NCBI GenBank assembly: GCA_017520935.1
Contig: JAFXEF010000057.1
Span: forward strand, 28,054 to 92,053
Reading direction: 5' to 3'
Source: Bacteroidaceae bacterium
Lineage (GTDB): Bacteria; Bacteroidota; Bacteroidia; Bacteroidales; Bacteroidaceae
DNA length: 64,000 bases
This document shows, piece after piece, positions 8,788-17,946 of the stretch (position 1 is its first letter; every line of letters begins with the position of its first letter). The notes under the pieces were generated by a model that saw only the letters and a program-made list of their open reading frames with translations, did no database searches and was not told where the DNA came from. Position numbers and translations under genes: made by a program.

Positions 8788-11697
8788 TCAATACCCGAAG
8801 ATGTCTTCCTGGGTGAGGCGGATAATCCTGCCCCACTTCGCCAGCGACTCCATGTCGAGGTCGCTCTCGCGACCGAGGATACAGGTGATATACTTGCGAT
8901 CCTTGACATTGGCCTGCTGGTAGGCTACCACATCGGCAAGGGTCATGCCCTGCACAGCCTCGTAGAGCTGGCGACGGGTATCCTCGGTGAGACCCAGCTC
9001 CTCTTGGTCGAGGTAGTAGGTGAGTACACGGTCGCGCGTGATGCGCTCGGTACGCAGACGGCCGATAAGGGCCTCCTTGGCAATGCTGAAGGCTTGCTCG
9101 CTCACGGGCATATTGTTGATGATCTCATCGAAAGCGGTAAGCGCATCGATCATCTTGTCGTTCTGTGTAGCGATGTAGGTCCAGTAGTAGGCGGGATCCT
9201 CTACACGCCAAGGCTCTATCATGCGGGCAGCCGAGCTGTAGGCAAGGCCACGAGCCTCACGCATCTCCTGAAACACGATACTGTTCATACCGCCACCAAA
9301 GTACTCGTTGTAGAGGGTAATGATGGGGGTCTTCGCCACATCGTACTTGTCACCTTGGTTCGATACGGCCGACATATATATCTGGTTGGCATCGTAGGGA
9401 GCAATATAGACGATGTTCTCATCGGCACGCTGGTACTGGAAGGTATCGTTCTTGGGCACTGCCTTGAGTGTGGCAGGTAGCTTGTGCAGACTGGCAACGG
9501 TGGCCGACACCTCGTCTATCGACATGGGACCGTAGTAGAGCACACGGTGCTCATAGCCGGGGAGCTGGGCGATGGCCTGTGTGAGTGTCTCGGGTTTCAT
9601 GCTCTTGAGCTCGCTCTCGCTGAGGATGTTCTTGGCGGGATTGACGGGTCCGTAGAGGCCGTACTGGCGCAAGCGGGTGAAGTTGGTGTTCTGGTTGGCC
9701 TTACCGTTGGCACGCGACTTGAGGATGTCAGCCACGAGGTTGTCGTAGGCAGCCTGGTTGGGCTGTGCATCGGCCAACACCTTTTCGAGCAGGGCAATGG
9801 CCTCGGGCATATTCTCTGACAGACCGCTGAGAGTGATGGTAACCTGCGTATTGGATACACTGATACGATAGCTGCAGGCAAGGTTGTAGAAAGCCTGCTT
9901 GATCTCGGCAGCTGTCATGTCCGATGTGCCCAGATAATCGAGATAATCGCGAGCCGTGCCCAGCGCCTTCATCTCATTGGCACCGAAGTCGAAGATATAT
10001 TGCAGAGTGAAGAGGTCGTTCATCCCGTTCTTCTTATATAACAAGGGGAGCTGACCGGCAGTGCCCTTGCTCATATCCTTCTCGAAGTCCACGAATACCG
10101 GCTCGATGGGGGCTACTACCGAAGCCTGTACCTCGCGCAGGAAGGCGCTGGTGGTGTCGCGGTTCATGAAGATGGGTGTGATGGTGGGCTTGGCAATCTT
10201 CTTCACGCCGGGGTCCTGGCCCTGACGCTTGTATACGATGGCATAGTTGTTATCCTTGAAGTGCTCATTGGCAAAGGCCACCACATCTTCCTTGGTAATC
10301 TTCTCCATACGCTCTACACGGTGCACCATGTCGGCCCAGGACTGTCCGTTGACAAAGCTGGTGACGAAGAGGTCGGCACGCGAGCTATTGTCCTCGAGCA
10401 TCTGCTGCACCTGCAGCTTGTAGTTGGCGATACCGGCAGCCAGCAGCGACTCGTCCCACTCGCCTCGACGCAGGGCATCGACCTGTGCGAGCAGCAGCTC
10501 CTTCACCTCATCGAGTGTCTGGCCCTGCTTGGGCGCACCCTGCAGGAAGTAGGCGGTGTAGTCAGTCTGGTCGTAGGGGAATGAGTAGGCCGAGAGCAAC
10601 TTCTGCTCCTGCATGAGGTTGAGGTCGATGAGACCAGCCTGACCATTGTACATGATGGAGCTGATGACGCTCAGCATCAGTGCCTCGTCTGATGCGGCAC
10701 CGGGGAAGCGCCATGCCAGGGCTACACGCTCCGACTCCAGTCCCCATACCTCACGCACGATAGGTTCAGTAATCTCGGCCTCAGGCTCGAAACTCATCAT
10801 CTGCAACTCGGGGTTGGGCTGCATGTCACCGAAGTACTTCTCGATGATATCCATCGCCTCATCGAAGTCAAAGTCGCCCGACATACAGATGGCCATATTG
10901 TTGGGCACGTACCACTGCTTGTAATAGTTCTTGATGTTGGTTATGGAGGGGTTCTTCAGGTGCTCCTGTGTGCCCAACACGGTCTGCGTGCCGTAAGGAT
11001 GGTTTTTGAAGAGTGCCGAGAACATGGCTTCGTTGAGTTTGCGGCTGTCGCGCGTGAGGCTCATGTTCTTCTCCTCATACACGGTCTCCAGCTCGGTGTG
11101 GAAGCCACGGATGACGTTGTGCTTGAAGCGGTCGGCCTGTATCTTGGCCCAGTTCTCCAACTGATTGGCGGGGATATCCTCGATGTAGCAGGTAACGTCG
11201 AAGCTCGTGTAGGCATTGGTGCCGTCGGCACCGATGGCTGCCATCAGCTTGTCATACTCGTTGGGGATAGAGAGCTTGGAGGCTTCGTAAGAGATGCTGT
11301 CGATCTGGCGGTAGATAGCGGCACGCTCAGCCTCATCGGTCTTGGTGCGATACACCTCGAAGAGTGCCTCTATCTGGTCGAGCAGGGGTTTCTCTTCAGC
11401 ATAGTTCTGTGTGCCGAAGCTCTCCGTGCCCTTGAACATCAGGTGCTCGAAATAGTGAGCCAACCCCGTAGTTTCGGCCGGGTCGTTCTTACCACCCACG
11501 CGCACAGGGATGTAGGTCTGTATGCGCGGAGTCTCCTTGTTCACGGTCAGGTACACCTTCAATCCATTGTCGAGGGTGTAGATACGGCTCTGCATAGGGT
11601 CGCCGTCGACTGTCTCGTAGCCACGCTTCGCGTCACACGCGGTGAGCAGAAGAGCCATCATCGCTACCGACAGCACAGAAGAAAAAATCTTTTTCAT
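8788..11697 (-). CDS. M16 family zinc metallopeptidase, lipoprotein
   Basis: A 969-residue pitrilysin-type peptidase carrying both the catalytic and the inactive half in one chain. Start chosen at 11697: MKKIFSSV is followed by a lipobox (LLLTAC, Cys21), whereas the open frame upstream gives an uncharacteristic basic extension. The inverted zinc motif HYFEH is at 81-85, with the downstream acidic ligand expected in ELETVYEEK. It is therefore predicted to be membrane-anchored and face the periplasm or surface, degrading peptides. It ends the run porU-porV-ispF-M16 with short gaps (69, 75 and 82 bases), so it may be co-expressed with the T9SS sortase; a role in clearing cleaved signal peptides is only a guess. 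Confidence 0.88.
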   Translation of the reverse strand: MKKIFSSVLSVAMMALLLTACDAKRGYETVDGDPMQSRIYTLDNGLKVYLTVNKETPRIQTYIPVRVGGKNDPAETTGLAHYFEHLMFKGTESFGTQNYAEEKPLLDQIEALFEVYRTKTDEAERAAIYRQIDSISYEASKLSIPNEYDKLMAAIGADGTNAYTSFDVTCYIEDIPANQLENWAKIQADRFKHNVIRGFHTELETVYEEKNMSLTRDSRKLNEAMFSALFKNHPYGTQTVLGTQEHLKNPSITNIKNYYKQWYVPNNMAICMSGDFDFDEAMDIIEKYFGDMQPNPELQMMSFEPEAEITEPIVREVWGLESERVALAWRFPGAASDEALMLSVISSIMYNGQAGLIDLNLMQEQKLLSAYSFPYDQTDYTAYFLQGAPKQGQTLDEVKELLLAQVDALRRGEWDESLLAAGIANYKLQVQQMLEDNSSRADLFVTSFVNGQSWADMVHRVERMEKITKEDVVAFANEHFKDNNYAIVYKRQGQDPGVKKIAKPTITPIFMNRDTTSAFLREVQASVVAPIEPVFVDFEKDMSKGTAGQLPLLYKKNGMNDLFTLQYIFDFGANEMKALGTARDYLDYLGTSDMTAAEIKQAFYNLACSYRISVSNTQVTITLSGLSENMPEAIALLEKVLADAQPNQAAYDNLVADILKSRANGKANQNTNFTRLRQYGLYGPVNPAKNILSESELKSMKPETLTQAIAQLPGYEHRVLYYGPMSIDEVSATVASLHKLPATLKAVPKNDTFQYQRADENIVYIAPYDANQIYMSAVSNQGDKYDVAKTPIITLYNEYFGGGMNSIVFQEMREARGLAYSSAARMIEPWRVEDPAYYWTYIATQNDKMIDALTAFDEIINNMPVSEQAFSIAKEALIGRLRTERITRDRVLTYYLDQEELGLTEDTRRQLYEAVQGMTLADVVAYQQANVKDRKYITCILGRESDLDMESLAKWGRIIRLTQEDIFGY

Positions 11698-11779
11698 ACC
11701 TATTATTTTATGTGTAAAGTTGATTTGCCTAATGGAACTGACTATCCCGATTGTCCTCAGACAATCTGTCCTCACCTTC

Positions 11780-12259
11780 TCACTCCTTCTCCACCAGCAC
11801 GGTGGCATAGGCTGAGATACCCTCCTCGCGACCGGTGAAGCCGAGCTTCTCGGTGGTAGTGGCCTTGATGGTGACATCCTCCTCATCGATGCCCATAACA
11901 TCAGCAAGAGTCTGCTGCATCAAGGGGATATGGGCTTTTAGTTTGGGCCGTTCGGCACAGATGGTGGCATCAATGTTACCTACACGGTAACCCTTGGTGG
12001 CAATGAGCTCTATGGTACGACGCAGCAGTATCTTGCTGTCGATATTCTTGTATTCGCCCGCATTGTCGGGGAAGTGGTAGCCGATGTCGCGCATGTGGGC
12101 TGCACCCAGCAGGGCATCGCAGATGGCGTGGATAAGCACATCGGCATCGGAGTGACCCAACAAACCTTTGTCGTGATCGAGACGTATGCCGCCGAGCCAA
12201 AGCTCACGGTCTTCTGCAAACTTGTGGACATCGAATCCGAATCCTACCCGTATTTTCAT
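11780..12259 (-). CDS. ispF: 2-C-methyl-D-erythritol 2,4-cyclodiphosphate synthase IspF
   Basis: Fifth enzyme of the MEP isoprenoid pathway, cyclising CDP-methylerythritol phosphate and releasing CMP. The 159-residue protein has the metal ligands Asp10 and His12 in FDVH and His44 in VLIHAICDALLG, with HSDAD at 36-40 and ATTTEKLGFTGREEG near the C-terminus. Length is standard. It lies between porV and the M16 peptidase gene; its job is unrelated to secretion. Confidence 0.97.
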   Translation of the reverse strand: MKIRVGFGFDVHKFAEDRELWLGGIRLDHDKGLLGHSDADVLIHAICDALLGAAHMRDIGYHFPDNAGEYKNIDSKILLRRTIELIATKGYRVGNIDATICAERPKLKAHIPLMQQTLADVMGIDEEDVTIKATTTEKLGFTGREEGISAYATVLVEKE

Positions 12260-12334
12260 TTGAGTTGTTGTTAGTTTTTTGAGCTTGAGTTGATGGGTTC
12301 AGTCGCTTGCGTCTGGCAAACTAAAAAACTTGAT

Positions 12335-13534
12335 TTATCTTCCTAATATTTCCTTGATACCATCCATATCGAACGACAGGGTGAAGCGAAGGGTCTGGTC
12401 GAGAGGATTGCTCTGTGACATGGAGATGAGGTAGGCGGCATCGAGCGAGAACACACTCATCTTGAAGCCTGTTCCGAGGGTGAAGTACTTGCGGTTGCCC
12501 TTGTACTCGTTCTCGTAATGGTAGCCACCGCGGAGGAAGAACTGGTTATTGTAGGCATACTCCACACCGGCTCCCCAATAGATTTCCTGCAGCTCCTCGC
12601 GCAAGCCACCAGGAGCATCGGCAAACGACTGAAAGATACCCGAGATGGGGGATATCTCGTTGTATCCGCTCGCATCGAGCCACGACTGATATTCTGAGGC
12701 GTATGAGTAGCTGTCGTCCTCGATACCACCCATCTCTTCGTTCAAGAACTGACGGTACGAGGGCTTGGTGGGAACCATCAGTTTATTGATGTCGGCACTG
12801 AGGGTGAAGGTGTTGTATTCATCCACAGGAATTACCAGTGAGGTACCCAGTCGCAGGTTGGTGGGGATAAACTGGTTGGTGTTGCCTCCATCATACGAGA
12901 TCTTACTACCGATGTTCGAGGCGTTGAGACCGAGATTGAGCATACATTCACGGCGACCCAACATCACGTAATTGGTATAGAAGAAGGCAATGTCTGCAGC
13001 GAAGGCCTGACCCACCGAGGTATCCTCGTCAAAATTATAGTTGAGGTCTGACACGATGTAGCGCAATCCTACTGATGCGGAGAAGGTCTCTGACAGCATA
13101 CGCGAATAGGCGAAGTCGAGGGCCATCTCGTAGGGACGTATAACGATGTTGTCGGCATATACATCGCCCAGAGAGAAATAGGTGAGCGAACCGCTGATAG
13201 CCTGATAGTCTCCTATGCGGTAGTATCCCACGAGGTTGGCAAGGTCGATGTCGCTTACCAACTGGCGTAACCACGGTGTGTAAGCCAGCGAGAAACCGGC
13301 AGGACTGATGGCAAAGGGGTACTTGGCCGGATTCCAGTATTGTGAGTTCACATCGGGGTCGGTGGCAGCACCCACATCGCCCATAGCACCGGCACGGGAG
13401 TCGGGGGCAATGGTCAGAGAGGTCACACCTGTCATTACAGGATTGAACATCTGGACATCACTTGAGGTCTTTTGGGCAGAAAGGGTAGTGGCACCCAGCA
13501 GTATAGCAGTTAGCAACAATAGTGTCTTTTTCAT
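12335..13534 (-). CDS. porV: T9SS outer membrane protein PorV (LptO)
   Basis: Beta-barrel protein of 399 residues that binds cargo C-terminal domains at the translocon and delivers them to the sortase complex. A signal peptide (MKKTLLLLTAILLGATTLSAQ) is followed by the conserved N-terminal plug region MTGVTSLTIAPDSRAGAMGD, then SQYWNPAKYPFA and alternating amphipathic strands ending with FTLSFDMDG, as in FadL-fold PorV proteins. It follows porU by 69 bases, the arrangement known in other T9SS-bearing Bacteroidales, and the two products act in the same attachment complex. Confidence 0.93.
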   Translation of the reverse strand: MKKTLLLLTAILLGATTLSAQKTSSDVQMFNPVMTGVTSLTIAPDSRAGAMGDVGAATDPDVNSQYWNPAKYPFAISPAGFSLAYTPWLRQLVSDIDLANLVGYYRIGDYQAISGSLTYFSLGDVYADNIVIRPYEMALDFAYSRMLSETFSASVGLRYIVSDLNYNFDEDTSVGQAFAADIAFFYTNYVMLGRRECMLNLGLNASNIGSKISYDGGNTNQFIPTNLRLGTSLVIPVDEYNTFTLSADINKLMVPTKPSYRQFLNEEMGGIEDDSYSYASEYQSWLDASGYNEISPISGIFQSFADAPGGLREELQEIYWGAGVEYAYNNQFFLRGGYHYENEYKGNRKYFTLGTGFKMSVFSLDAAYLISMSQSNPLDQTLRFTLSFDMDGIKEILGR

Positions 13535-13603
13535 TTTTTACTATATATAAATTCAATTATAAGATGCTTTAAATCTAAACTATAAACCTCGGATTTTATT
13601 GCC

Positions 13604-16600
13604 TCACGGGCGTAAAATAGTGAGTTTGCGGGTCCGGCTGGTCGACTTTCCGCTGGCCGAGGTCACGGTGGCGCGATAGAGGTATACACCTGAGGCGAGC
13701 GGTTGCCCAGAGGAGGTGCATAGGTTCCACCCAGTGGTATAGGTGTTGTCGGGAGTACTCACCTGCTCTGAGTGTGCCCATAGAGTACGACCCGAGAAGT
13801 CGAACACCTCGACCTTCACTGCCACCTCTGTTTCGGGACGGTCGTGGGTAAGCACAAAGGTGGTGTACTCACGGGCAGGACTGTGAGTAGTGGTCACGTC
13901 GAGGATACGAGGACGCAAACCCTTCACCACCTCGAAGTCGATGGTCGTGGTGGTGGCATTGTTCATCATATCCCAAGCACGGAGGGTCAAGGTGTGCATG
14001 CCTTCGCTCAGTTCGGGGAATAGGTACGATACGGTGCCACGTGTGTAGTCGCCCAGCTCTGACACATAGTAGTCATTGAGGTTGTAGGTCAGTGCTGCCT
14101 CACCATCAATGATAGCCATAAGGTCGTGCCCGATACCGTTGCCCACGGTATTGATGCCGTCGGGGTCTTCGAGCATGGCCATGAGGCGCGGGGTTTCGTT
14201 GACTTGGTCACCAGTCATGAAGTCGGGCGTGTTGAGGTATAGTGTCACCTTGGGACCGAGGCTGTCGTTCACCAGTCCGTCGGCTGTGCCGCCCAACAGG
14301 AAGTCGTCGAACATGCCCTTGGCCTCGCGGTCGTGGGCATCGCTCACGGCATAGAGGTTGATGAGGCCACTCTTCAGTGAGTAGTTGATGTCCATGGGCA
14401 CTCGGAAGGTGAAAGTGAACTCGCCATTCCGCACTGAGTCACCGCCCATGAAGAGGGTCTTCGTACGTTCTCTATAGCTGAATGGCTCCGATGCACTGCC
14501 TGCATTGTTGCGGCAGTTGATGGTCTCTATGTTGTCAAATACGGTGGCGTGCATCACTCCTGTGAAGTCCGATGCTTTGGTGCCGTTGAGTGTGGCCACG
14601 TGGCCCTTGACATTGACACGGGCGCCTGCCTTCAACGTGATGTCCTCTTTTCCCGCTGTGCTGATGCCATTGACCTCATCAATCACCATGTTGTAGTCGG
14701 TGTTGCCGATGATAAGGGCGGGATCGCCCAAGAGGACATAGTTGAGCTTGTTCTCGCTCACATCCTGCAGTGTGTTGGAGGAGGTGGTGATAAGGTTACA
14801 TTTGGTGAGACGCATGGCATCGCCCAAGCGGTAGCGACGGTTCCGTTCATCGCGGGCAAACACGTACTTGGAGAAGAAGTAGTTGATGCGACGATTCTGG
14901 TCTGAGAAGGTGGTGCGCGTAGAGGTCATCAGGGCTATGGCACCGCCCTTGGGGTTGAGGAAGGCGTATTCGCCGAACGAGGTAGTGGAGTTGTCGAACG
15001 GGGTGATATCGCACGATACGGTCACCCACACCGGCAGGCGGGGCGAGGTGAGCTGCTCCATATCGGCCTTGCCGATAACAAGCTCGTGGGAGAGCACGTC
15101 GGGGCTGCCATGACCGCTGTAGTTGACCATCAGGGCACCTTCGTTGAAGAGTTCGAGCAGGCGCTTGCGCACGGTGGGGTAGCTATGCCCGGTAGCCGTC
15201 ACCTCCATAGGATAGGCATCCCAGTAGATACGCTTCACCATATAGTCGGGGTAGTTGCCTTCGAGCATCTGTGCCACCTGCTCGGCATCGCTCATGTGCT
15301 GGTTGTTGTCGCCATCGTCGCCCAGCATGAGGATGGTGTTCTTCCATGCGCCGGCATCGGCATTGTCCATATAACCGATTACTTTGTCTACGGCATCACG
15401 GGCTTGCGATACGGTGGTCACGGGGAAGCGTCCGACGCCGATATCCACCTTGTCGTGGAGCAGGCGGCTGCCCTCACCGTCGTCGAGCAGACCGAAGTAG
15501 TCCTCCATCACATACGACGAGGTGGCACTGAACGAACTTTCTGCTTCAAAGCATAGCAGGTAATCTTCGGGCGACTGGCCCTTCCAGGCCGAAGACAGCA
15601 TACGGTTGTCCCAAGCAGCATCGCCGAATAGCAGCAGGTATTTGGGTGCATCTGCCATCGTCCCGGCACGGTCATATAGCATCTTCAGATAGCGGCGGTA
15701 GGCGGTAGCGTCGGGAGTACCCGAGGAGAACTCATTGTACACTTCATCGGCACACACCACCTTCACTCTGAGTCCGCTGCGTGTGCGGTGTGCCTCGGCC
15801 AAGCGCTCAGCCTGTGCGGTGAGCTTGCCACTCGATGGTACGATGATGATATAGTCCATCGGTTCCGTAGCGTGGAGATTCTGATTGGCTACCTCCCCCA
15901 CCATCTCGGGTATGGGATAGTTGGACTCTGTATCGAGAGCAATATATTTATCACCCCGCTCACCATTGGCAGTAAAGGTAAATTTCCAATCGTCTTCGAA
16001 TGCCGAGGGTATTTGTGTGTGGGCTGCCCTATTGGTAATGCGCCACACCACCACATCTCTAAGATTCGACGTACCGTGCACATCGTATGTACGTACCCCT
16101 GAGGCAGTAGCATAGATAGGCTCCCCAACGCTAATACCCTGCGTGTAGTTGAACCGCCAATAATCGAGACGCCCCGATGTGCCTGTAGGACGATTGTGAG
16201 TCAGCGTCAACGTATGATTACCGATAGCTCCACCCAATGTTCGCATCCCAATCGTGTAGCTACGTGTAGTACTCGAGGCTTCGCTATGTCGACCGACGGG
16301 ACTAAGCGTAAGGTTACCCAGCGAGGTACTATCCAAAGCTACCGACACCGAGGTGCTGTTACTCCCGTTGTGGGTGAAGCAGACATCGAGCACAGCCTGT
16401 TCGGGTGCATAGCCGAAGAAATTCAAGGGGTAGCGTTTTATATTACCGCCCGCATAGTCGTAACTCTCCACCAATTGTCGCCCTCCGTGAAACCAGGCAT
16501 AATCGTCTACCTCATGTAACACATGAGCAGGTGTCGTCTGAACGAACGGCTCTACTGCCGCAAGTGAATCTTCACGAATGAATGTTGCAGGCACGCCTTC

Positions 16601-17389
16601 TGCATCGTCCGTCAAGAAGTAGTAGCCATACTCAGAGTATGGATTGCGGGTATGGGTGAAGGTGTTGTCCTCCTCCAATGTCCACTGCACGGAGCCATTG
16701 GCATAGAAAAGCAGACGGTGATTGTCGGTGTGCCATAGAGGCACTTCGCACAGATCATCAATCCACGAGTTGGGGTTGCTCTCCGAGAGCAGATGCCCGC
16801 CATATCCAAAGAGGCGCACCTTGCTCGGGTCGCTGAATCCCATGTTCTTCAAGTGAGTATAGGGAAGCATATACACACCGTCGTTTGACACACGTATCTT
16901 TACCCAATGCCCCCTACTTAATAGAGAATTGAGAGTTGAACGCGGCACCTTCTCTTTCACATTCTCCTTTTTTGCTGCTAACCGCTCACTGCCCGCCGTT
17001 CTCACCTTCAGCGTAAAGCTTACAATCTTATAATAAGCACCATCCCGCCAGATGATGGGAACGAAAGCAATGTCCAACTGTCCGCGCTTGGCACTGATAC
17101 CCTTGTGTATTTCAATCTCCGGCCACTCGGGCAGTCCTGCCTCAATGGGCAATCGGTAACGCAACACCTCCTCTGCGGAGAGTGGTATCAGTTCGGGATA
17201 CTCAATGGTGACGCTGTACTCATACCCCATGTGGTCATAGCCCAAGTCGATACTATGGGTAAATGTGGGTGCTACGGTGTCTTGTGCATGTGCCGCCCAA
17301 TCCACCTCCATATCCCCCTGTGCCTTGGCCGAGGTCAGTGCGAAGAGCCACACTCCCAATATCGTGATGATGTATCGTGTCATTGTCAT
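13604..17389 (-). CDS. porU: T9SS sortase PorU (C25 gingipain-like peptidase)
   Basis: Outer-membrane C25-family cysteine transpeptidase, 1261 residues, that removes the C-terminal sorting domain of T9SS cargo and links the mature protein to A-LPS or releases it. Signal peptide 1-23; the caspase-like catalytic domain carries His760 in NYSGHGS and Cys793 in VSCDI. The C-terminal ~75 residues (FDFSGRTLWAHSEQ through GVYLYRATV) form a CTD-like domain, which in PorU is known to be retained. Starts at Met1, Met3 or Met5 are all possible; the signal peptide is unaffected. It is the first gene of porU-porV-ispF-M16. Both catalytic residues are intact. Confidence 0.93.
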   Translation of the reverse strand: MTMTRYIITILGVWLFALTSAKAQGDMEVDWAAHAQDTVAPTFTHSIDLGYDHMGYEYSVTIEYPELIPLSAEEVLRYRLPIEAGLPEWPEIEIHKGISAKRGQLDIAFVPIIWRDGAYYKIVSFTLKVRTAGSERLAAKKENVKEKVPRSTLNSLLSRGHWVKIRVSNDGVYMLPYTHLKNMGFSDPSKVRLFGYGGHLLSESNPNSWIDDLCEVPLWHTDNHRLLFYANGSVQWTLEEDNTFTHTRNPYSEYGYYFLTDDAEGVPATFIREDSLAAVEPFVQTTPAHVLHEVDDYAWFHGGRQLVESYDYAGGNIKRYPLNFFGYAPEQAVLDVCFTHNGSNSTSVSVALDSTSLGNLTLSPVGRHSEASSTTRSYTIGMRTLGGAIGNHTLTLTHNRPTGTSGRLDYWRFNYTQGISVGEPIYATASGVRTYDVHGTSNLRDVVVWRITNRAAHTQIPSAFEDDWKFTFTANGERGDKYIALDTESNYPIPEMVGEVANQNLHATEPMDYIIIVPSSGKLTAQAERLAEAHRTRSGLRVKVVCADEVYNEFSSGTPDATAYRRYLKMLYDRAGTMADAPKYLLLFGDAAWDNRMLSSAWKGQSPEDYLLCFEAESSFSATSSYVMEDYFGLLDDGEGSRLLHDKVDIGVGRFPVTTVSQARDAVDKVIGYMDNADAGAWKNTILMLGDDGDNNQHMSDAEQVAQMLEGNYPDYMVKRIYWDAYPMEVTATGHSYPTVRKRLLELFNEGALMVNYSGHGSPDVLSHELVIGKADMEQLTSPRLPVWVTVSCDITPFDNSTTSFGEYAFLNPKGGAIALMTSTRTTFSDQNRRINYFFSKYVFARDERNRRYRLGDAMRLTKCNLITTSSNTLQDVSENKLNYVLLGDPALIIGNTDYNMVIDEVNGISTAGKEDITLKAGARVNVKGHVATLNGTKASDFTGVMHATVFDNIETINCRNNAGSASEPFSYRERTKTLFMGGDSVRNGEFTFTFRVPMDINYSLKSGLINLYAVSDAHDREAKGMFDDFLLGGTADGLVNDSLGPKVTLYLNTPDFMTGDQVNETPRLMAMLEDPDGINTVGNGIGHDLMAIIDGEAALTYNLNDYYVSELGDYTRGTVSYLFPELSEGMHTLTLRAWDMMNNATTTTIDFEVVKGLRPRILDVTTTHSPAREYTTFVLTHDRPETEVAVKVEVFDFSGRTLWAHSEQVSTPDNTYTTGWNLCTSSGQPLASGVYLYRATVTSASGKSTSRTRKLTILRP

Positions 17390-17433
17390 AGTATATTACT
17401 AACGCACGATGGGCTGCTTTATTGTATAAAGCA

Positions 17434-17466
17434 AAAAGAAGGTCGCAACAAGTGCGACCTTCTTTT
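17434..17466 (-). terminator. rpsO terminator
   Basis: Perfect 14-base arms (17434-17447, 17453-17466) with a 5-base loop, 23 bases beyond the rpsO stop. On the minus strand the arm ends in TTTT, a standard intrinsic terminator. Confidence 0.85.
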
Positions 17467-17489
17467 CCATTCTTGCTAATACAGCAGGA

Positions 17490-17759
17490 TTACTTACGCA
17501 ATCCGAGAGCCTTAACGATAGAGCGGTAACGCTCAATATCACGATCCTTCAAGTAGTTGAGGAGAGCGCGACGCTTACCTACCAGCTTGGTCAATGCTCT
17601 TGCAGTACTATAATCTTTACGGTTCTTCTTCAAGTGCTCCGTCAAATGGGAAATACGGTATGAAAACAATGCAATCTGAGCTTCAGGTGAGCCAGTATCA
17701 GTGTTAGACTTTCCGTATTGTCCAAAGATTTCTTGCTTTTTCTCTGGGTTTAAGTACAT
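17490..17759 (-). CDS. rpsO: 30S ribosomal protein S15
   Basis: Primary 16S rRNA-binding protein of the 30S platform; 89 residues, the standard length. The signature [25 protein letters not shown] is present (about 22-46, only partly quoted in family patterns), followed by the basic [17 protein letters not shown] region. It has its own promoter (17801-17832) and terminator, making it a monocistronic unit. Confidence 0.98.
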   Translation of the reverse strand: MYLNPEKKQEIFGQYGKSNTDTGSPEAQIALFSYRISHLTEHLKKNRKDYSTARALTKLVGKRRALLNYLKDRDIERYRSIVKALGLRK

Positions 17760-17800
17760 ACGTTTAATTGTTTATAAAGTTATTTTTGCAAATGCGGGTG

Positions 17801-17832
17801 CAAAATTAGTGCAAGGCGAGCGAAAAAACAAA
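17801..17832 (-). promoter_or_regulatory. rpsO promoter, Bacteroidota type
   Basis: Minus-strand TTTG (17829-17832), 20-base spacer, TAATTTTG (17801-17808), matching the -33/-7 consensus. It lies about 40 bases before the rpsO start. Confidence 0.8.
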
Positions 17833-17946
17833 TATTTATTTGATTTTTTCCGAGCTGTAGCCTAATTTCTGTCTGTGGAACAGACTAAAGGAGCGCAAAC
17901 CGAACGAAAAAACAAATCTATTTGTGATTTTCTGCAAGATAGATTG

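Noticed and set aside
10960..11838. Plus-strand 292-codon frame over the M16 gene
   Set aside because: Antisense to an M16 peptidase with intact HxxEH motif and lipobox.
11698..11907. N-terminal extension of the M16 frame
   Set aside because: The 70 added residues overlap ispF, are basic and low in structure, and would bury the lipoprotein signal.
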